This document shows, in pieces, positions 49,311 through 62,572 of a stretch of 64,000 nt of DNA. The position numbers and the translations under genes are program-made. Under the pieces are notes generated by a model. It searched no databases, was not told where the DNA came from, and was given only the letters and a program-made list of their open reading frames with translations. Every line of letters begins with the position of its first letter. The first letter of the stretch is position 1. This DNA is from Pampus argenteus (lineage: Eukaryota > Chordata > Actinopteri > Scombriformes > Stromateidae), in contig CM072863.1 in NCBI GenBank assembly GCA_036937835.1, positions 23,086,501 to 23,150,500 of the forward strand, given 5' to 3'.

Positions 49311-49709
49311 CATGTATATTCATGCTGTTCCCACCCATTGTAGTAGTCTGCATATGTGGATGGCCTCTTGGCTCCTCCTGCTGAGCTCTTATTAGAATCT
49401 ATTCACTCACCAGTGCAACTGAATGACACCCTCTTTCTACACCACATCACTGTGCTCTCTATGAAGTGAGCGAGCCTTACTTGTGGCCTCAGATAACCTG
49501 ATGTGTTGGTTTGGTTGTAAAACACTAGAAAGCTGTCTGATGGATGGATGCAGCGAGGTGTGACGTCCCCTGTCCGTTTCATTGGAACCAGTTTGAAGAT
49601 TTATAGCTTCCTGTTGTGTTTGGAACCAGGCCACTGGTTCCAAACTGTTAGGTTACTGTTAGGTTTTGTAATCAAGAACAACCGTCAATCAATCACAGCT
49701 GTCAATCAA

Positions 49710-49862
49710 CGCCCACAGGACAGACATCAAAGCTACTGTAAGTCTTCAAGACTTATTTCCAAAATGACCATCAGCTCACTTATTAGAGGGCTTGAATTTA
49801 GAGATTGAGACCACAATAACTCATTCTAAAATGATGTTAATAAGTTTTTGAACGGGACTTTA
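49710..49862 (+). repeat. Second copy of the CAAAGCTACT...AATGACCA repeat
   Basis: It shares CATCAAAGCTACT, TTATTTCCAAAATGACCA, ATTTAGAGATTGAGACCA and the following TAATAACT-like blocks with 27880-28010. Confidence 0.65.
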
Positions 49863-49884
49863 AGGTCTCAGGCCGCTTGGCAAT

Positions 49885-50100
49885 GACCAATCACATGTGT
49901 GTGTCACACCTCTGTCTGTCTGTATGTTTGTCCGTCACATATCTCGAGAACCGTTCTTCTGATTCTGTTCTATGGATGTATGGCTGCAGACACAAGAGAG
50001 TGTAGTATTGAATTTGGTGCAATTTGGACACATTCAGTGTTAATAAACTTTGCAATAAACAGTGAGATGTTCACCTCCATGTATAGCAGGGGCTGTTTAA
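49885..50100 (+). repeat. Probable fish interspersed repeat (GTCCGTCACATATCTCGAG type)
   Basis: The stretch TTTGTCCGTCACATATCTCG followed by AGAACCGTTCTTCTGATTC and GAATTTGGTGCAATTTGGA resembles a common fish repeat known to me. Only one copy is seen here, so its boundaries are uncertain. Confidence 0.5.
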
Positions 50101-50420
50101 TATAAACACGGTCACATCACAGCGGGGCGGAGCTTCTGGGCTCTGACTGGCTGAGTGGGATAAAGGTATGTGTCCTGCTCAGTTAGAGAAGAACGAACGT
50201 ACACAGGAGAAAAAAACAGGAGCCGAGGCAGTAAAACTAGCCAAGAGAAGAGCAGACGGTTTGATTGGCAGCAGAATCAACCAATGGAAGGCTGTAAAAC
50301 TGTTCCTACAGTTCAACTTGTTTAGTCTCACTGGTTTATAAATATATATTAGAAATAATAAGCAATTGGCCTGACATTCTATATAAAATTGATTTGTCTT
50401 ATAGATGATTATAAAGGACT

Positions 50421-50895
50421 TAAATCAAGTCAGATTTTATTTGTGTAGCCCAAAGTCACAAAATACATTTGTCTCAGAGGGCTTTACAATCTGTACAGGG
50501 AGTGACACCCTCTGTCCTTAGACCCTCGATTCGAGTGAGGAAAAACTTGGCCACCAAAAAACCTTTTAACAGGGAAAAAGGTGGAAGAAACCTCAGGAAG
50601 AGCCACAGAGGAGGGATCCCTCTCCCAGGCGCCCAGACGTGCGATGATGTCACATGTACAGAACAAATCAACACACACATATTGTACACTCACAATGAAT
50701 AATAATGAATTACAATGGATGATAAGAATAGGTTACAATGAATGATGAATTATTACAGTAGCAGTGGAACCTGTGATAGAGACACAGATGCACAGCAGCA
50801 GCAAATCATTAACTAACTATAATCTGTAATGCAGATATGGTAACAATGATGACGATGACAACGCATGCAGTAGACGCCACGCAGAGTTCTAACCG
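50421..50895 (-). mobile_element. L2-like LINE 3' tail, longest separate copy
   Basis: Reverse orientation. Beyond the common tail it extends into ATTACAGTAGCAGTGGAAC, GAGACACAGATG, GTAACAATGATGACGATGAC and AGACGCCACGC, which are the reverse complement of blocks in the 3' UTR of the LINE at 42405-42680. It therefore proves that the tails and the ORF-bearing element belong to one family. Confidence 0.87.
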
Positions 50896-52089
50896 CCTGC
50901 CTGTTCCAACATGTTAGTGGTTTTAGTGTGTTGCTGTGCATGTAGACACATTATCTGGCACAAAGTGATACTGCTTTATAGGTGGTAAGTAGCTGTTTGA
51001 GATCAGATGCAGAAGAAAAACACTGGCACTAACTGTCCTACTGAAAAAGAGATTTGCTACAGTCTCCTCCATGTCTCTTTTTTTCCAGTAATTATATCAA
51101 CATCATATTATTAGTGAATTGAAAATCTAAAATTGCTTGAACAACACACAAGACAACAGATTTTCTTGCACGCTGGTTTGCTTCCTTGTCGTGTACATTC
51201 ACATTACTGTGTTGTCCTGGCCCATACTCTTTACATTGGAATGATAACATGGCACATAAACATAGATTTGCTAGACTCTGGAAAAAGTTGCACATAAATA
51301 ATAATCTGCGGAGAGTAATAATCGGCCTTGTCTGCAGGTAAATGGTGCAGTAGTGCAGTTGATGACTGGGACAAATTGTCAGCAAGGCTGACTCACCAAG
51401 CTGTATCCATTGCTTCATCACACTGATTTCCTGGAATCTTGACATTACTGTGAAGTTGCCAGGCAACCTGCCAACACAAGGAAGTCAGTGCGCCTACTGG
51501 CCGTTTGCTAAAGAACATGTTACAGTACGTAACTCCCTGCAAATCCACAAACTGATGTTTTTACATTATTCTATTTGTTTGTATGACGTAAAGGAGAATA
51601 TAATAGTGAGTGAGCTTCAGACGTGTTGGCAGGTGTATTGAACTGTTTATGGTTGGCTAACACTATATGTATAATCCAGCTAATAAATATAGCATCCTTA
51701 TCCACCGTGGAATTCATAATCAGACTTAAATTAAAAGCACTTGTTTGCATAATGCTGGATGATTGCTACCAGCATTTAACGAAACTATACTTTCCAAAGC
51801 ATGAAATTATACAGGGGAGGAGGTGTGGCTTGTGATTCTACCATCACCAGGCAGCAGCATTTAAGACAGATACCCGTGGATCATACTTTCTACGTAGTAA
51901 CAGCACGCTCACACCAACACAGCACTGTAATGGCAGTTTAATGAGAACAGGAGTACAGTATATGCATACGGTAGACGAGACAGACATTCCTGTTTGCACA
52001 TGTGCAGTTGGTGCACTTGCGTTGCAAGCAGGACCCTTGGAGACATCAGCGGATGACGACATTTACGCCAGACATGGACATCATGAACT

Positions 52090-52420
52090 GGCCCTAAGAA
52101 CGTAGGTTTGGAGTTTTCTAGGACCCCGAACTAGAATCTAGAAAAGGGCACAAGTCATCAAAGAAATGCAGAACTATGATTTAGACATCATCGGTGTGAG
52201 CGAGTACAGATGGAAAGGTTCAGGACGTGAAGGTGACGAGCGATGCAGCTCTTACTGCAAACAAACAGACAGTCAAACAAGATGCTGCAAAATGTAGAAT
52301 GTAGTGCTACGCCCTTACCAACGAGGATGACTGGTCTGTGAAGTCTTCAGTACCACAACACAATATGACACTGATAAGTGGAGATTTGAATGCCATGAAA
52401 TGATAACAGCAGGAGAGAGG
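52090..52420 (+). pseudogene. Decayed non-LTR retrotransposon endonuclease fragment
   Basis: One frame reads AQVIKEMQNYDLDIIGVSEY followed by RWKGSGREGDE, the N-terminal part of an apurinic-endonuclease-like domain of a LINE. A later frame gives MTLISGDLNA, corresponding to the SGDFNA motif. Frameshifts and stops separate them. The clade (RTE-like or similar) is uncertain. Confidence 0.7.
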
Positions 52421-52740
52421 ATGCAATGAGCCATCAATGGAGAGAGGATTGAAATTTTACTGCACCTGCTAGTTTTAACTGCTTTTTACAGTTAGCTAGT
52501 TTAGTCAGTTGGTATATGGGTCAGGATGCTCAAAAGGGTTACAAGGTAAACCTGAGAGATGACTGATGGGAGAGGAAAAAACATCCTCTTTGAAATCTAG
52601 TGGAGTTCTCAGTCAGCGCTACTAATGGTGACAATGGTGATTCATTATAGTCAAGATTCACATTATTATTTATGTTTAAGCAGAAAAATGACTTGATGAA
52701 GGTCAGAGAAAGATTGTGCTTTGGCTTAACTACCAGGTTA

Positions 52741-52930
52741 AAGGATACATATTATGCCTTTTTGGTGATTTTCTGAAATTTTTATACTGGTATGATGTTG
52801 AATGTCTAAGTTAAAAATTAAGTTTCAAAACTTGAGATGAATATATGTAAAAAATGTTCCCAGTAAGACAAAACAGTTTTCAGTAACTTAGTACATCTAG
52901 AAAATCCACCTACAAAACACCTGACTGCCA
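52741..52930 (+). repeat. Probable fish interspersed repeat
   Basis: It starts GGATACATATTATGCCTTTT TGGTGATTTTCTG, a repeat opening familiar from fish genomes, and continues AT-rich. It is directly followed by a LINE tail at 52969. Boundaries are uncertain. Confidence 0.45.
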
Positions 52931-52968
52931 TGGTTAATGCACAGCAATGAGACTTCATACACATTCAT

Positions 52969-53114
52969 AAAAGGTTTTTTTGGTGGGCAAGTTTTTCCTC
53001 ACTCGAATCGAGGGTCTAAGGACAGAGGGTGTCACTCCCTGTACAGATTGTAAAGCCCTCTGAGACAAATGTATTTTATGACTTTGGGCTATACAAATAA
53101 AATTTGATTTGATA
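52969..53114 (+). mobile_element. L2-like LINE 3' tail, short copy
   Basis: A 5'-truncated copy that starts inside the AAAAGGTTTTTTGGTGGGCA block and ends in GATTTGAT. Only about 145 bases remain. Confidence 0.87.
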
Positions 53115-53774
53115 CTGTTGTTCTCTATCAGAAAGTGAACTAAAAAATGAAAACACAATTTCTGTAGGGAATATAATAAAAGCGCAATATGGCCATATGT
53201 CTAGTGCTGTGGTAGTTCTACCATTGGGTGAAATTGGACCCTGATCTATAAAACAGTGCCGTGGGTATCTACAGTGGGATTGCACATTTAGGGATTTCCT
53301 GGAGCCTTCCAACAACAACATTGTTAGCAGCTGGCATATGAATAATTTTTACATCTTTTATGACATTTTATTATGTTTTATGTTTTATGTTTCTATTGTT
53401 CGTTTTGTGTAAGGAATGTTTCCAAACGATTTATCTAATAGCTAAATTATGCAGGTTGATAGAAGCTCCAGTCCAGTCTCAAACTTAAAGATCCCCTCCA
53501 GACATGCATTAAGACACACACACACAAAAAAAACAACCCTGTATAAATGATGCAGCCTTTCAACAAAAAGAGCATCATTACCATTTCAAAATCCTTAAAA
53601 TCACATCTACTGATCTACTCTTCCTACCTCATTATCTCAGAATCTATGAATATGCAAATATGTTTCATTTCAAACGCTTCTCTTGTGCACTGGAGGCTTT
53701 AATTGTACACACCACACTGGTGTAAGTTAAATATTGGACCAGGATTGTGCTTCCAGACTAATTGTAATGTCACA

Positions 53775-53945
53775 AATCACAGGCCTGCCCCTAAAAATCT
53801 GATTTTCCATGAGCACAGAAAAAACTTTCCACTTTCAGCAGATGAATATGAAAACTGAACATACAATACATCATTCAGCACAGTGAAGCCGAAACATCCG
53901 ACTGTAGGAACAAGAGGAAAAATTTGAGTGGAGGGCAGCTTTAAA
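53775..53945 (+). repeat. Dispersed repeat, copy 2 (cadps intron 1)
   Basis: Partner of 32860-32985, with about 40 additional bases between the GAAAACTG and GGAACAAGAG blocks. Confidence 0.7.
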
Positions 53946-56900
53946 ATTAAAGCTTGACTTAGTGTAAAGTGAATCTTTAAGTCACATGATAAATTAATTT
54001 ATTGTTGTGGTTACACATAGACTCATCTTCATGTTTACTCCACCGGCGAGAGCAGGGATCACCCTACGAGATCACTAAACGTCTGGTGTTTTTCTGTCTG
54101 TGTCAACATGTTATTAGGTGTCATCATTGTTACACTCACCTTACCTTCACTGTCCCCGTGAGGTAGTCCTCCACTCTGGGGGAAAGCATGATGAGAAACA
54201 CTGCAGCATGGCCCTTTAATAAAAAAGACAAAAAAATTAATATTTTTTTGTCTTTTTTTCTCTCTTAATTAGAAACAGTTTGAGTCATGGTTAGGATTAG
54301 GCAGGTAACACTTGGTTATGGTTATGGAAGGATCCGTGAATTCCCATCCACCACCATACATACCATGCTTTTACACGCTCGCTTTCAGCCTCGCTGAATA
54401 AAAGGAACACTATACTTGCATTGGCTCTGGATGAACGTTGGCTCTGGATGTAAATTGTGAGGTGCGTAATCATCCAACACAAACATAATTCCTCGGTGTA
54501 GTGGGACGACATTAGGAGGTGTTTTAGACTGAAAATAGTGCTGCATTAAAACAACACAAGGGGCTGTGTTGGTGGGAGTGTGTTAATACAAGTGAGAAGA
54601 TGAAATACGATCCAGGAAGTCCAGTTTAAGTAATACATCCATGAGTCTGCAGGATGCACAGCAGTCTAACGCTTCTGTATTTCTGGAACATCACGCCACT
54701 GTATATCTCTGTTAATATGACATTTGTTTGCTGTCCACTATGTGCTGTTGCACAATTTATTCCCTGCATTGTTTGATATTTCCTGTGGAGAGGAAGCCTG
54801 CTGCATCTAAACGACTAATTTATTTATTCATTCATTCATTCATTCAGCAGCATTTTTTGCATCCCTTCTTTATTTAAACGCAAACACTGTCCCATTCCCA
54901 CTCAATTAATTAAATGAAGCATTTTTCCACATACACTGAACTCCCTCAGCTGTGTGAGAACCATTAGCAAAGCTGACTTTAAGGTGAAAATACGTCAACT
55001 TGCTCGTTCAAACTTTCAAAACCGATCCTGATGTTGACGCTGTGAGTGCAGCCATTCAGAAACACGCCAGCGTCTCAGCTCAGACACAATGTCACAATCA
55101 GCCTGTGTGCTGCGAGAGGATCTGTAGGTACAGACAGAGAATGAAAGCCTAATTTGATATTCTGTGTTTAGATCACACTCCGGAGCTCATACTCCTTCTC
55201 AAACACATTTGCCAGTCAGCTGGGAAGTGGGCGGTACTGCGCCGGGCATGAGATGCTGTGGGCTGAAAAGAGAGGCTGTTCCTTGTTTGAAAGGTTTCTT
55301 TAATGTTCAAACCCTCTTATGAAGTCTGTGTAAATTACAGGTTAAGCTCTTTAAACGTTTGTTGCAGGTAAAACTGAGGCATAAATAATCTTAACGTCAA
55401 GTTGAGCTCTGACAACTGGGCCCAACAGCCGTATAGTTTTATACATAGCTCCTTCTCATGTACTTATGGGTCTTTAGTGATGCCATAAGCTTCCAAACCA
55501 TAATATTATGTCTAAACAACATAATGCAATGAAGGACAGTGTTTTCATGTCAAGTATTAATTAATTTCCAGGATGTATCCAGGACGTTTCAATTACTTAG
55601 AGACTCATATTTGTGTGCAAGTGTTACTTAAGAGAAATATTGTGAAAAAGTGGGCAAGAATAGTATAAAGTCAAAGTTCAGAAGCAGTGCACAGCTGTGC
55701 TCGCAACAGAGTCTTGAAGCATCTACGAACTCATTTTAATCAGGAGATTGTTTTCATGTGAACAAACTCAAACTCTCTCTCTCAATCCACAATGTCACAT
55801 CTTTGAACAATTCTTTACATTTGGTCAAAGTCCTGCGTCAGTTCATGAGAGATTGTGAAAGTCAGAACTCACCGCAGACAAGATGAACTCTGGAAAAAAG
55901 GAAATGTCTGGTATATAGTAATAAAAGTAGCCCTGTTGGGACTGGATTTATTTCTCTAGTGGAGGTGATTTTAACATGACCTGCTCTAGTCAGTGATGTA
56001 TATGTGGGCTATATTTTAAGGTATTAGCAGTTCCTGTTTGCTGTGTAGCCATAGATGTACAGAAGACTATCACTGGATTACTGTGATACTGAGGAAATGA
56101 TTCTGAAGTTTTTCTGAGTGGATTTATGGAGGTTTATTGGCATATATCACGGTGCGTTTCATGTCTACGTGTTCAGATTCGACAGAGTTATGATTCGGAG
56201 AAGGAGGGTGACCTTTGACTGTTCTTCACCTCACCAGATGCTATCATTTCCACGCGGTTAAGAGCAATTAATTAAATCACTGAAGAGCACAGTGAATATT
56301 TCAACCCCCTTTGTAATATTAATCCTGTATGAATGTGGCTTCAGAGCCATGGGTGGTGCTCTTCTGGTGTCGCTTCTCTGATAGCTGAAAGCATTAATAC
56401 TAATGTAGCATTCAAGGACAGGTTTATTTTATTCAAGTCTGTCTTATATGAACAGAGGAAGAGGTTTTCCTCGCTCTAATCATTCCTCCTGTTCATACTG
56501 GCTGTTAAAAGATACTCTTCAAATGTGATTGGGGCCAAAATCCACAATCATTTTGTGCACAAATGCATTTAAAAGTTGATCTGAATCTTATATGAGGCTT
56601 CAGCAGTCAATAACAAAAAGAAGGACTTGATTGAGCGCTTGATTTGACTTGTTTGGACAGCTGAAGCTTCATATTAACCTCAGATAAACCTTTAAATAAG
56701 CATAGGACTGTGAATTTTACCCCCCATCACTTACATTGTAAGTGTATTATTAGGGGATCTAATGGCCAGTATGAAAAGAAGGCACAGTTATAGCAAGAAA
56801 AATCTCTTTTCATTAGTGCACCTAATGTTTTAGAACAGACATGAAAAATAGTTTTTAATCACTGCTGCTGGAAGAAGAAGAAAAGAATAGATTATGTAGC

Positions 56901-59446
56901 TGAGCAAAAAAAAAAAAAGAAAGAGATAATTTGCAGTGAACATGGTACTTCATGTTCTCCACAGAATATATGTTGCATCAAAATGTGATTATCAGGAATC
57001 TGATTAAAAATTAAAAGACATCAGTTAGTTTGGCTCCTAAGTGACAATAAAGAGTCGACATGTTGTCATGAAAGCAGGTGATTATTGTTTTAAATGTATG
57101 ACACCCGTGCATTTGATGTTATTGATTATCTTCCAGCAGGCTACTTGCTTATATCTGCTGCCATCCTAACACAGAGACACATCATCCCTGTCAATCAGGT
57201 CTGCTATCTGCGCCGGCTACCGATCGATCATTTCCAACCCCATTTCTTATCAAGATCCATTTTCAACAGTTGCTAGAGCTTTGCCCAAATCTCTGTATCT
57301 ATATCTGTATCTGCAGAAAGCCAAACAACTTTAAACTGCCGTCTGGGGGATGAACAGCTGTGCTGATGTAAGATGAAGTTTCACGAAATGGTCAGCACTG
57401 ATATTCAGCATTCATGCTTCTGTTTTCACTGAATTTATGCCGAACACTAACAGCGACAGTCATAGACTGAAGTAGAACTAAATTGGAGAATGCAGGAGAG
57501 ATGATGCAGGCTGATCTTCTCTGTGTTGTCTTAAAATCAGGGAGAATCAGAGTCCACTGAGAGATTTAACTTAACTAAAGCACTAAAACCAGTCATTACA
57601 CATGAAACCTCACGATTGACTTTAATAACAACAGTCCAGAGGTGGAGATTGGTGGAGAATGCAGATCCATTAATTGTGTCCACTCCATCTGAAAACAGAA
57701 TTCAGAACAGCTGTCAGTGGTTCAGACTTGACTCTGTCTCATGAAGCTGTATCAGTGGGCCCTATCTCAGGGCCCAGGGCTGGCATCATCTGTGGTCCAG
57801 CAAATGATTCAGTTTCATTACAGTTTCCACTGAACTCAGGTCATTTTATGTGAGAATCTGCATCTCACTCTTTCTTTTTTTTCCTACAAGGCCTCCTCTC
57901 AGCAGGGAATTAATGAGTGCTGTAATAGTAATTTGGGTGCAAATTCATGAGGCTCATCATCCTACTCAGCATGGAGACTGATAGCAGATGCCATGTTTTA
58001 TCTTTCAGCAGCTTCAGTACTAGCCTACGTTATGTAGTGTTTCAGTCATACCCAGATATATATTCCTTTGGTCAGTAAATGTGCGTGAAACCCAGACTTT
58101 GTTCGTCCTGCTGCATGACACAGCAGAAGTGGCGGGTAAATACTAGTCCATGAAAACAGAGCACAAGATTGAGTTCCAGTTTTTCATTTGAAAAAGCTGC
58201 CTGATTTTAAAGCAGGGTATTGAACGCAACGTTATTTTATGCTAAGTCGTTTGATGTCATGACTGCTTGTGCTCTCAAACACTAATTGAGCAATAAGTTA
58301 ATTTAAACCTGCAATAAACATCCAGCAGTTACAGAGCAACATTATCATCATGTAGAGTTTGTGTCCTGCTGGTGAATATAAGTCAAATATTCACTCTCTG
58401 TCAGCTCTGTTTCTGCTCTCTACCAACTCCTGAGTCAAACATCTAAATGCTCCACTATGTTCACCAGCTAGTGAATCACTTTTCACTAGTTTACCAGTTC
58501 CACTACCAGCTCTTTTACATTTTTCCAGCAGACTTACTTTTTTGACATTGAAATCAACTGATCTTGGTCTAAAATGTTGCTGTTATAAATGCTGGGGTGA
58601 CTGGGCCCTGCATAGTACCTACATGGTACCTCGCTTATAAAGGAGTGCACTAGTCGTAGTACACTAGTCGGATCCAGAGTTGCCCGTTTAGGTCCAGTGA
58701 AAGATGTGTTAAAACTCCAACCTGACATTCTGCCTGCAGAAAACATCTCATTTAATTAAACACGGGCCCCGTGAGGCCTCTGGTTCACTGTGTAATATGT
58801 AAACTACCTCCAGCACTGCTGATTGTCTTTATAATACCAATTATGTAAGACCTGGTCATGGTGCTGAAGATGAACTTTATATTACAGAGTCATGAATATA
58901 CATAAGCGCTGTCAACACACCACAAATGAACAGCAGAAGTGCAAAACAGACATTTCCAAACGATTTTTAAAAAGTCTGCCAACCTCGGTAGCCATCGGAA
59001 GAACACCGGTTCTTAATTGGACACCTGAAGCGCTGTAGTGAAATGCTTTCTTGTTCTCTTGTTCTCTTTTGTTTTTTATTTACGTGGCTTTTCTCTCCTA
59101 ATCAGGCCTGGGGGGATTAGTATGCCCAGGTGAGACACTTGACGCAGTAACACAATCAGGCCATCTGTCTACTTGTTTTCTGCACCACAATAGGGGCTCT
59201 GATGAATCCACTCTTCTTCCCTCTCCTGCTCTGCTTTCTCAACACCTCTATTCCCCCTCCTCATTCTGCTTTTGTCATTTTATCAAATCAGCAACTACAA
59301 CAAACATGCAAGATGCTTTAAGGCTCTCTGGTGGTACTAGGGCAGTGTGCCTGTACCAGGAAGCACCTGTGACTCTGCTAAAATGCAAGAACCAGAGTTT
59401 TCTCTCTTCAGAGTTGCGGCCTTGCTAGAGTCTATGGGAGGGATGA

Positions 59447-59488
59447 CCATAGACTGTATGTGATATTAGATTTATATACAGTCTATGG
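59447..59488. repeat. Short perfect inverted repeat (13-bp arms)
   Basis: Arms CCATAGACTGTAT (59447-59459) and ATACAGTCTATGG (59476-59488) flank a 16-base AT-rich loop. The arm matches the AGACTGTAT block of the repeat at 27811, suggesting a minimal MITE or solo-end pair. Confidence 0.8.
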
Positions 59489-60359
59489 GGACGACAGGTA
59501 AAGTTATCATTATCTGATTAAAAAGTAGTTTGCTAATTAGTGTTCTCAACAATATCAATATATTGATACATAACAAATCTGAGTATTTGAAATGGTTTAC
59601 ACACACCTATATCGCTGTCAGCTGCAGCCTCCTCTCACTCACTCACTCACAGAGCTGCCACTATGTTCTCTGCAGAATTCAGGTCCATTTCAGTCTGTGG
59701 GACTTAACTTTCTAATCATCTTCTGCCCCCCTCACATACAAATGACAGGTGTGTGTGTGTGTGTGTCAGGGCTTCCTGTTTTTTGTTTTTTTTTACTCAT
59801 TTGTTTCTAGAAAATACATAAGATTACACTGTTTTGTTTTTAATTTGCACTTTATTGCCTAAAGAAAGTGTGACAGTCTCAGAGGCTTTTAAACATGGGC
59901 ACTAATGTTACCTAAAGATGAATATTTTCCTCATTAATATAATAAATTTTTAATTATTGGTAATGTTTACTACAGTCATCCTGTTGTTCTCTACTACCAG
60001 CCAAGAAAAATCAGACCTTGTTCGTCTGTCATGTTATATTTCTCTAAAAAAATAAATGTTTGTATTGAATCAAAGTTCCAGCAATGACGTGAGGTGAGGC
60101 CATGTCTCAACTGTCATTATGGAAATAAAATAAATTAAATGATTATATTTATTCAGTAATATGTGCTTTACAGTTATTTTCCATTTAAATTCACCATTTT
60201 TGGATGTTTTTTTTTTTTTTTGCAAAATCGCTGAATTTCCACATTTAACGTTCAGATACTAAGAAGAGATGTGCATAGTTTATCTGATGTATATGATGTA
60301 CAGTGTTTTTATCAACAACTGTATGTGTGTAACCTGTTTGCGATCATACGCCTGTGAAG

Positions 60360-60830
60360 AGGCACTCGGTGAGGCACGTAGTTCCCCTGACTCATGCTAG
60401 GGGGCGCTGGTGATCCCAGAGTTTACGACGCTGCGGCTAAAGAATCATAGAATTAGTGGCGGCAAAGCGACAGTAAATAGTTAGCAAGTCAAGTGCAACC
60501 GACCAGTTATTCTCTCATATTGTTTAGCCTCATTTTCAAAATGAAGAGTTACGTATCCATGCGCATGGACTTCATTTATAAGTAAAGGTAAGACGTCTAT
60601 GTTACAGTTTGTATATGGAAAAAACGTTGAATTGAAAATTCCAACAAAACACGCTAACTGTTGCCAATCAAATGGTGAATAAGCTACACCGTAGGGTTCA
60701 TATGTTTGATGACGTCAGTGCGTCACACCCATGGACGTCGCTGCACGTCACTCAGCTCCAGTGTTACAACACTACCGCTATCAAACAACCACATGCGGCC
60801 ATTGTCATGTCACTGTGAATGCACAAGTCG
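60360..60830 (+). promoter_or_regulatory. CpG-rich promoter-like block inside cadps intron 1
   Basis: CpG-rich compared with flanking AT-rich DNA. It holds a CTCF-like TGCTAGGGGGCGCTGG (60395-60410), a 14-codon ATG ORF (60541-60585) ending two bases before a consensus donor (AAAG then GTAAGA at 60588), a perfect CRE TGACGTCA (60710-60717) and further GACGTC and CGTCAC half-sites. This resembles the start of an unannotated transcript. No protein family is recognised. Confidence 0.4.
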
Positions 60831-61791
60831 CTCAAAAGAAACTGTGAGCTCTAAAGTCATACTCACAACAAGATAGAAGGTTAACATTTCAATGTAACAA
60901 CCGTGAGGGTTACCTTTACTTTACTGTTGCTAATGTATTAGCTCTGGTGTTTAGCAAGACAATGTGTTCTGTCAACAAACAAACAAACAAACAACAAGGA
61001 AAAAGCCAAATATAAAATGAAACATAAATATAACATGAATAATTTATTTCCATTAAAGAAAGGAGGACACACACACACACACACACATTTCATGCAGGTT
61101 TTCTCTCTTAGTGGTTCGGTGTTTGTCTATGGTAGTCTGTGTTTGTTCATCTCTTTGACAATAAATGATCAAATGGATCATGTTATGTACAGTATATGGT
61201 TATAGACTCCACTTGTTGTGTTGCTGCTGTGCACACGCAGGCTGATGTAACCTCGCTTCGTCTTGACTTGTTGTTGACGTATCGTCTTATAGTGATGAGT
61301 TTTATGTACTGCTGTCCTGTTACGCAGGGTGCTGAACACACCCATCACTGATGCAGGGTGTGGCCAGTAAAATGCTGCCTTTGAGCATAGTATAAAAAGA
61401 AGAAGGCTGGTGACTTTATTAAAAACAAAAAGTTTTCTTATTGTCAGCAGATCTCATATTTAGACTCAGACACCTACAAAGTCCGCACTAGGTGACGTGT
61501 TCCTTCATTATGAAGAGTTTGGTAGTTCTGTGTAAGGCAGATGCCACTGCGTCTTCATTTAAAGCTTCTTGTGCTGCATATTATGACCTCTTGACTTTTA
61601 CTGTACATTTCATCACAAGAACTTCAATAGTGAAGGACAGAACTACAGTATCTTAACTTTTGGTATCATTGTTTTATGAACACTAACTACGTCTTATTGA
61701 TTCCAGTATCAGTGTGCCTGACAACACAAAACCAGGCAGTTAAAGAAAGAAAAAGCTTTTTGAATGATGCCATCAAAGGTTATAGCACTCG

Positions 61792-61811
61792 TGTGTGTGT
61801 GTGTGTGTGTG
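61792..61811. repeat. GT microsatellite
   Basis: About ten GT units; other CA/GT runs lie nearby at 61068-61087 and 61917-61950. Confidence 0.9.
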
Positions 61812-62420
61812 TTTGTAGAAACAGTTCAGTAGTGTCTGCATAATTCATGAGGACAGCATGTAGGCTGCTAATGATGATGAAAGCCTTGTCAGTTGGCCTG
61901 TTGTGTTCACGTACAAACACACACCCACCCACACATTTACACACACACAGCGCACACATGATCATACAGCACATGCTTCAGCGTACAGCGGTCCTTTGAC
62001 ACATCCACTTATAGAAAGCAATGAGTGCGCTGTAATTAGGCTGGGGGTGAGTCATCATACCAATCTGATCTATTGAGACTCTTATTTTGATACTCATCAC
62101 CAGCGTCTGCAGGGCCACAGGGCAATTAAATAGTGTCCATTTCCACACAAACTTCCCATCACCAGTGACGTCGCAGCAAGAACACAGCTAGGATTATCAT
62201 AAATAAAAATCACTTCTGTAAATAATCCATGATATAAATTCAATACAGGACCAGCAATGTTTTTCATTATCAATGAATCCGTCCATTATTTTCCCGATTA
62301 ATGGATTAGTTGTTTGGTCTATGAAATAGTCCAATATTCATCATAAACAAGTGTGATGTGGAACCTTCAGTGCATGAAATGAAATGTATTACATGTTCAT
62401 TGATTCCAAGCAGAGTTTAT

Positions 62421-62432
62421 ATATATATACCG

Positions 62433-62456
<24 letters not shown>
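62421..62456. repeat. TA microsatellite
   Basis: TATA runs broken by one CCG, adjoining a CACACACA stretch and then the LINE tail at 62468. Confidence 0.9.
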
Positions 62457-62464
<8 letters not shown>

Positions 62465-62467
62465 AAC

Positions 62468-62572
62468 AAATCAAATCAAATTTTATTTATATAGCCCAAA
62501 ATCACAAAATACATTTGTCTCAGAGGGCTTTACAATCTGTACAGGGAGTGACACCCTCCTTAGACCCTCGAT
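62468..62572 (-). mobile_element. L2-like LINE 3' tail, shortest copy
   Basis: Reverse orientation. It begins AAATCAAATCAAATTTTATT and is cut at AGACCCTCGAT. It lacks the four bases TGTC present in the other copies after ACACCCTC. Confidence 0.87.
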
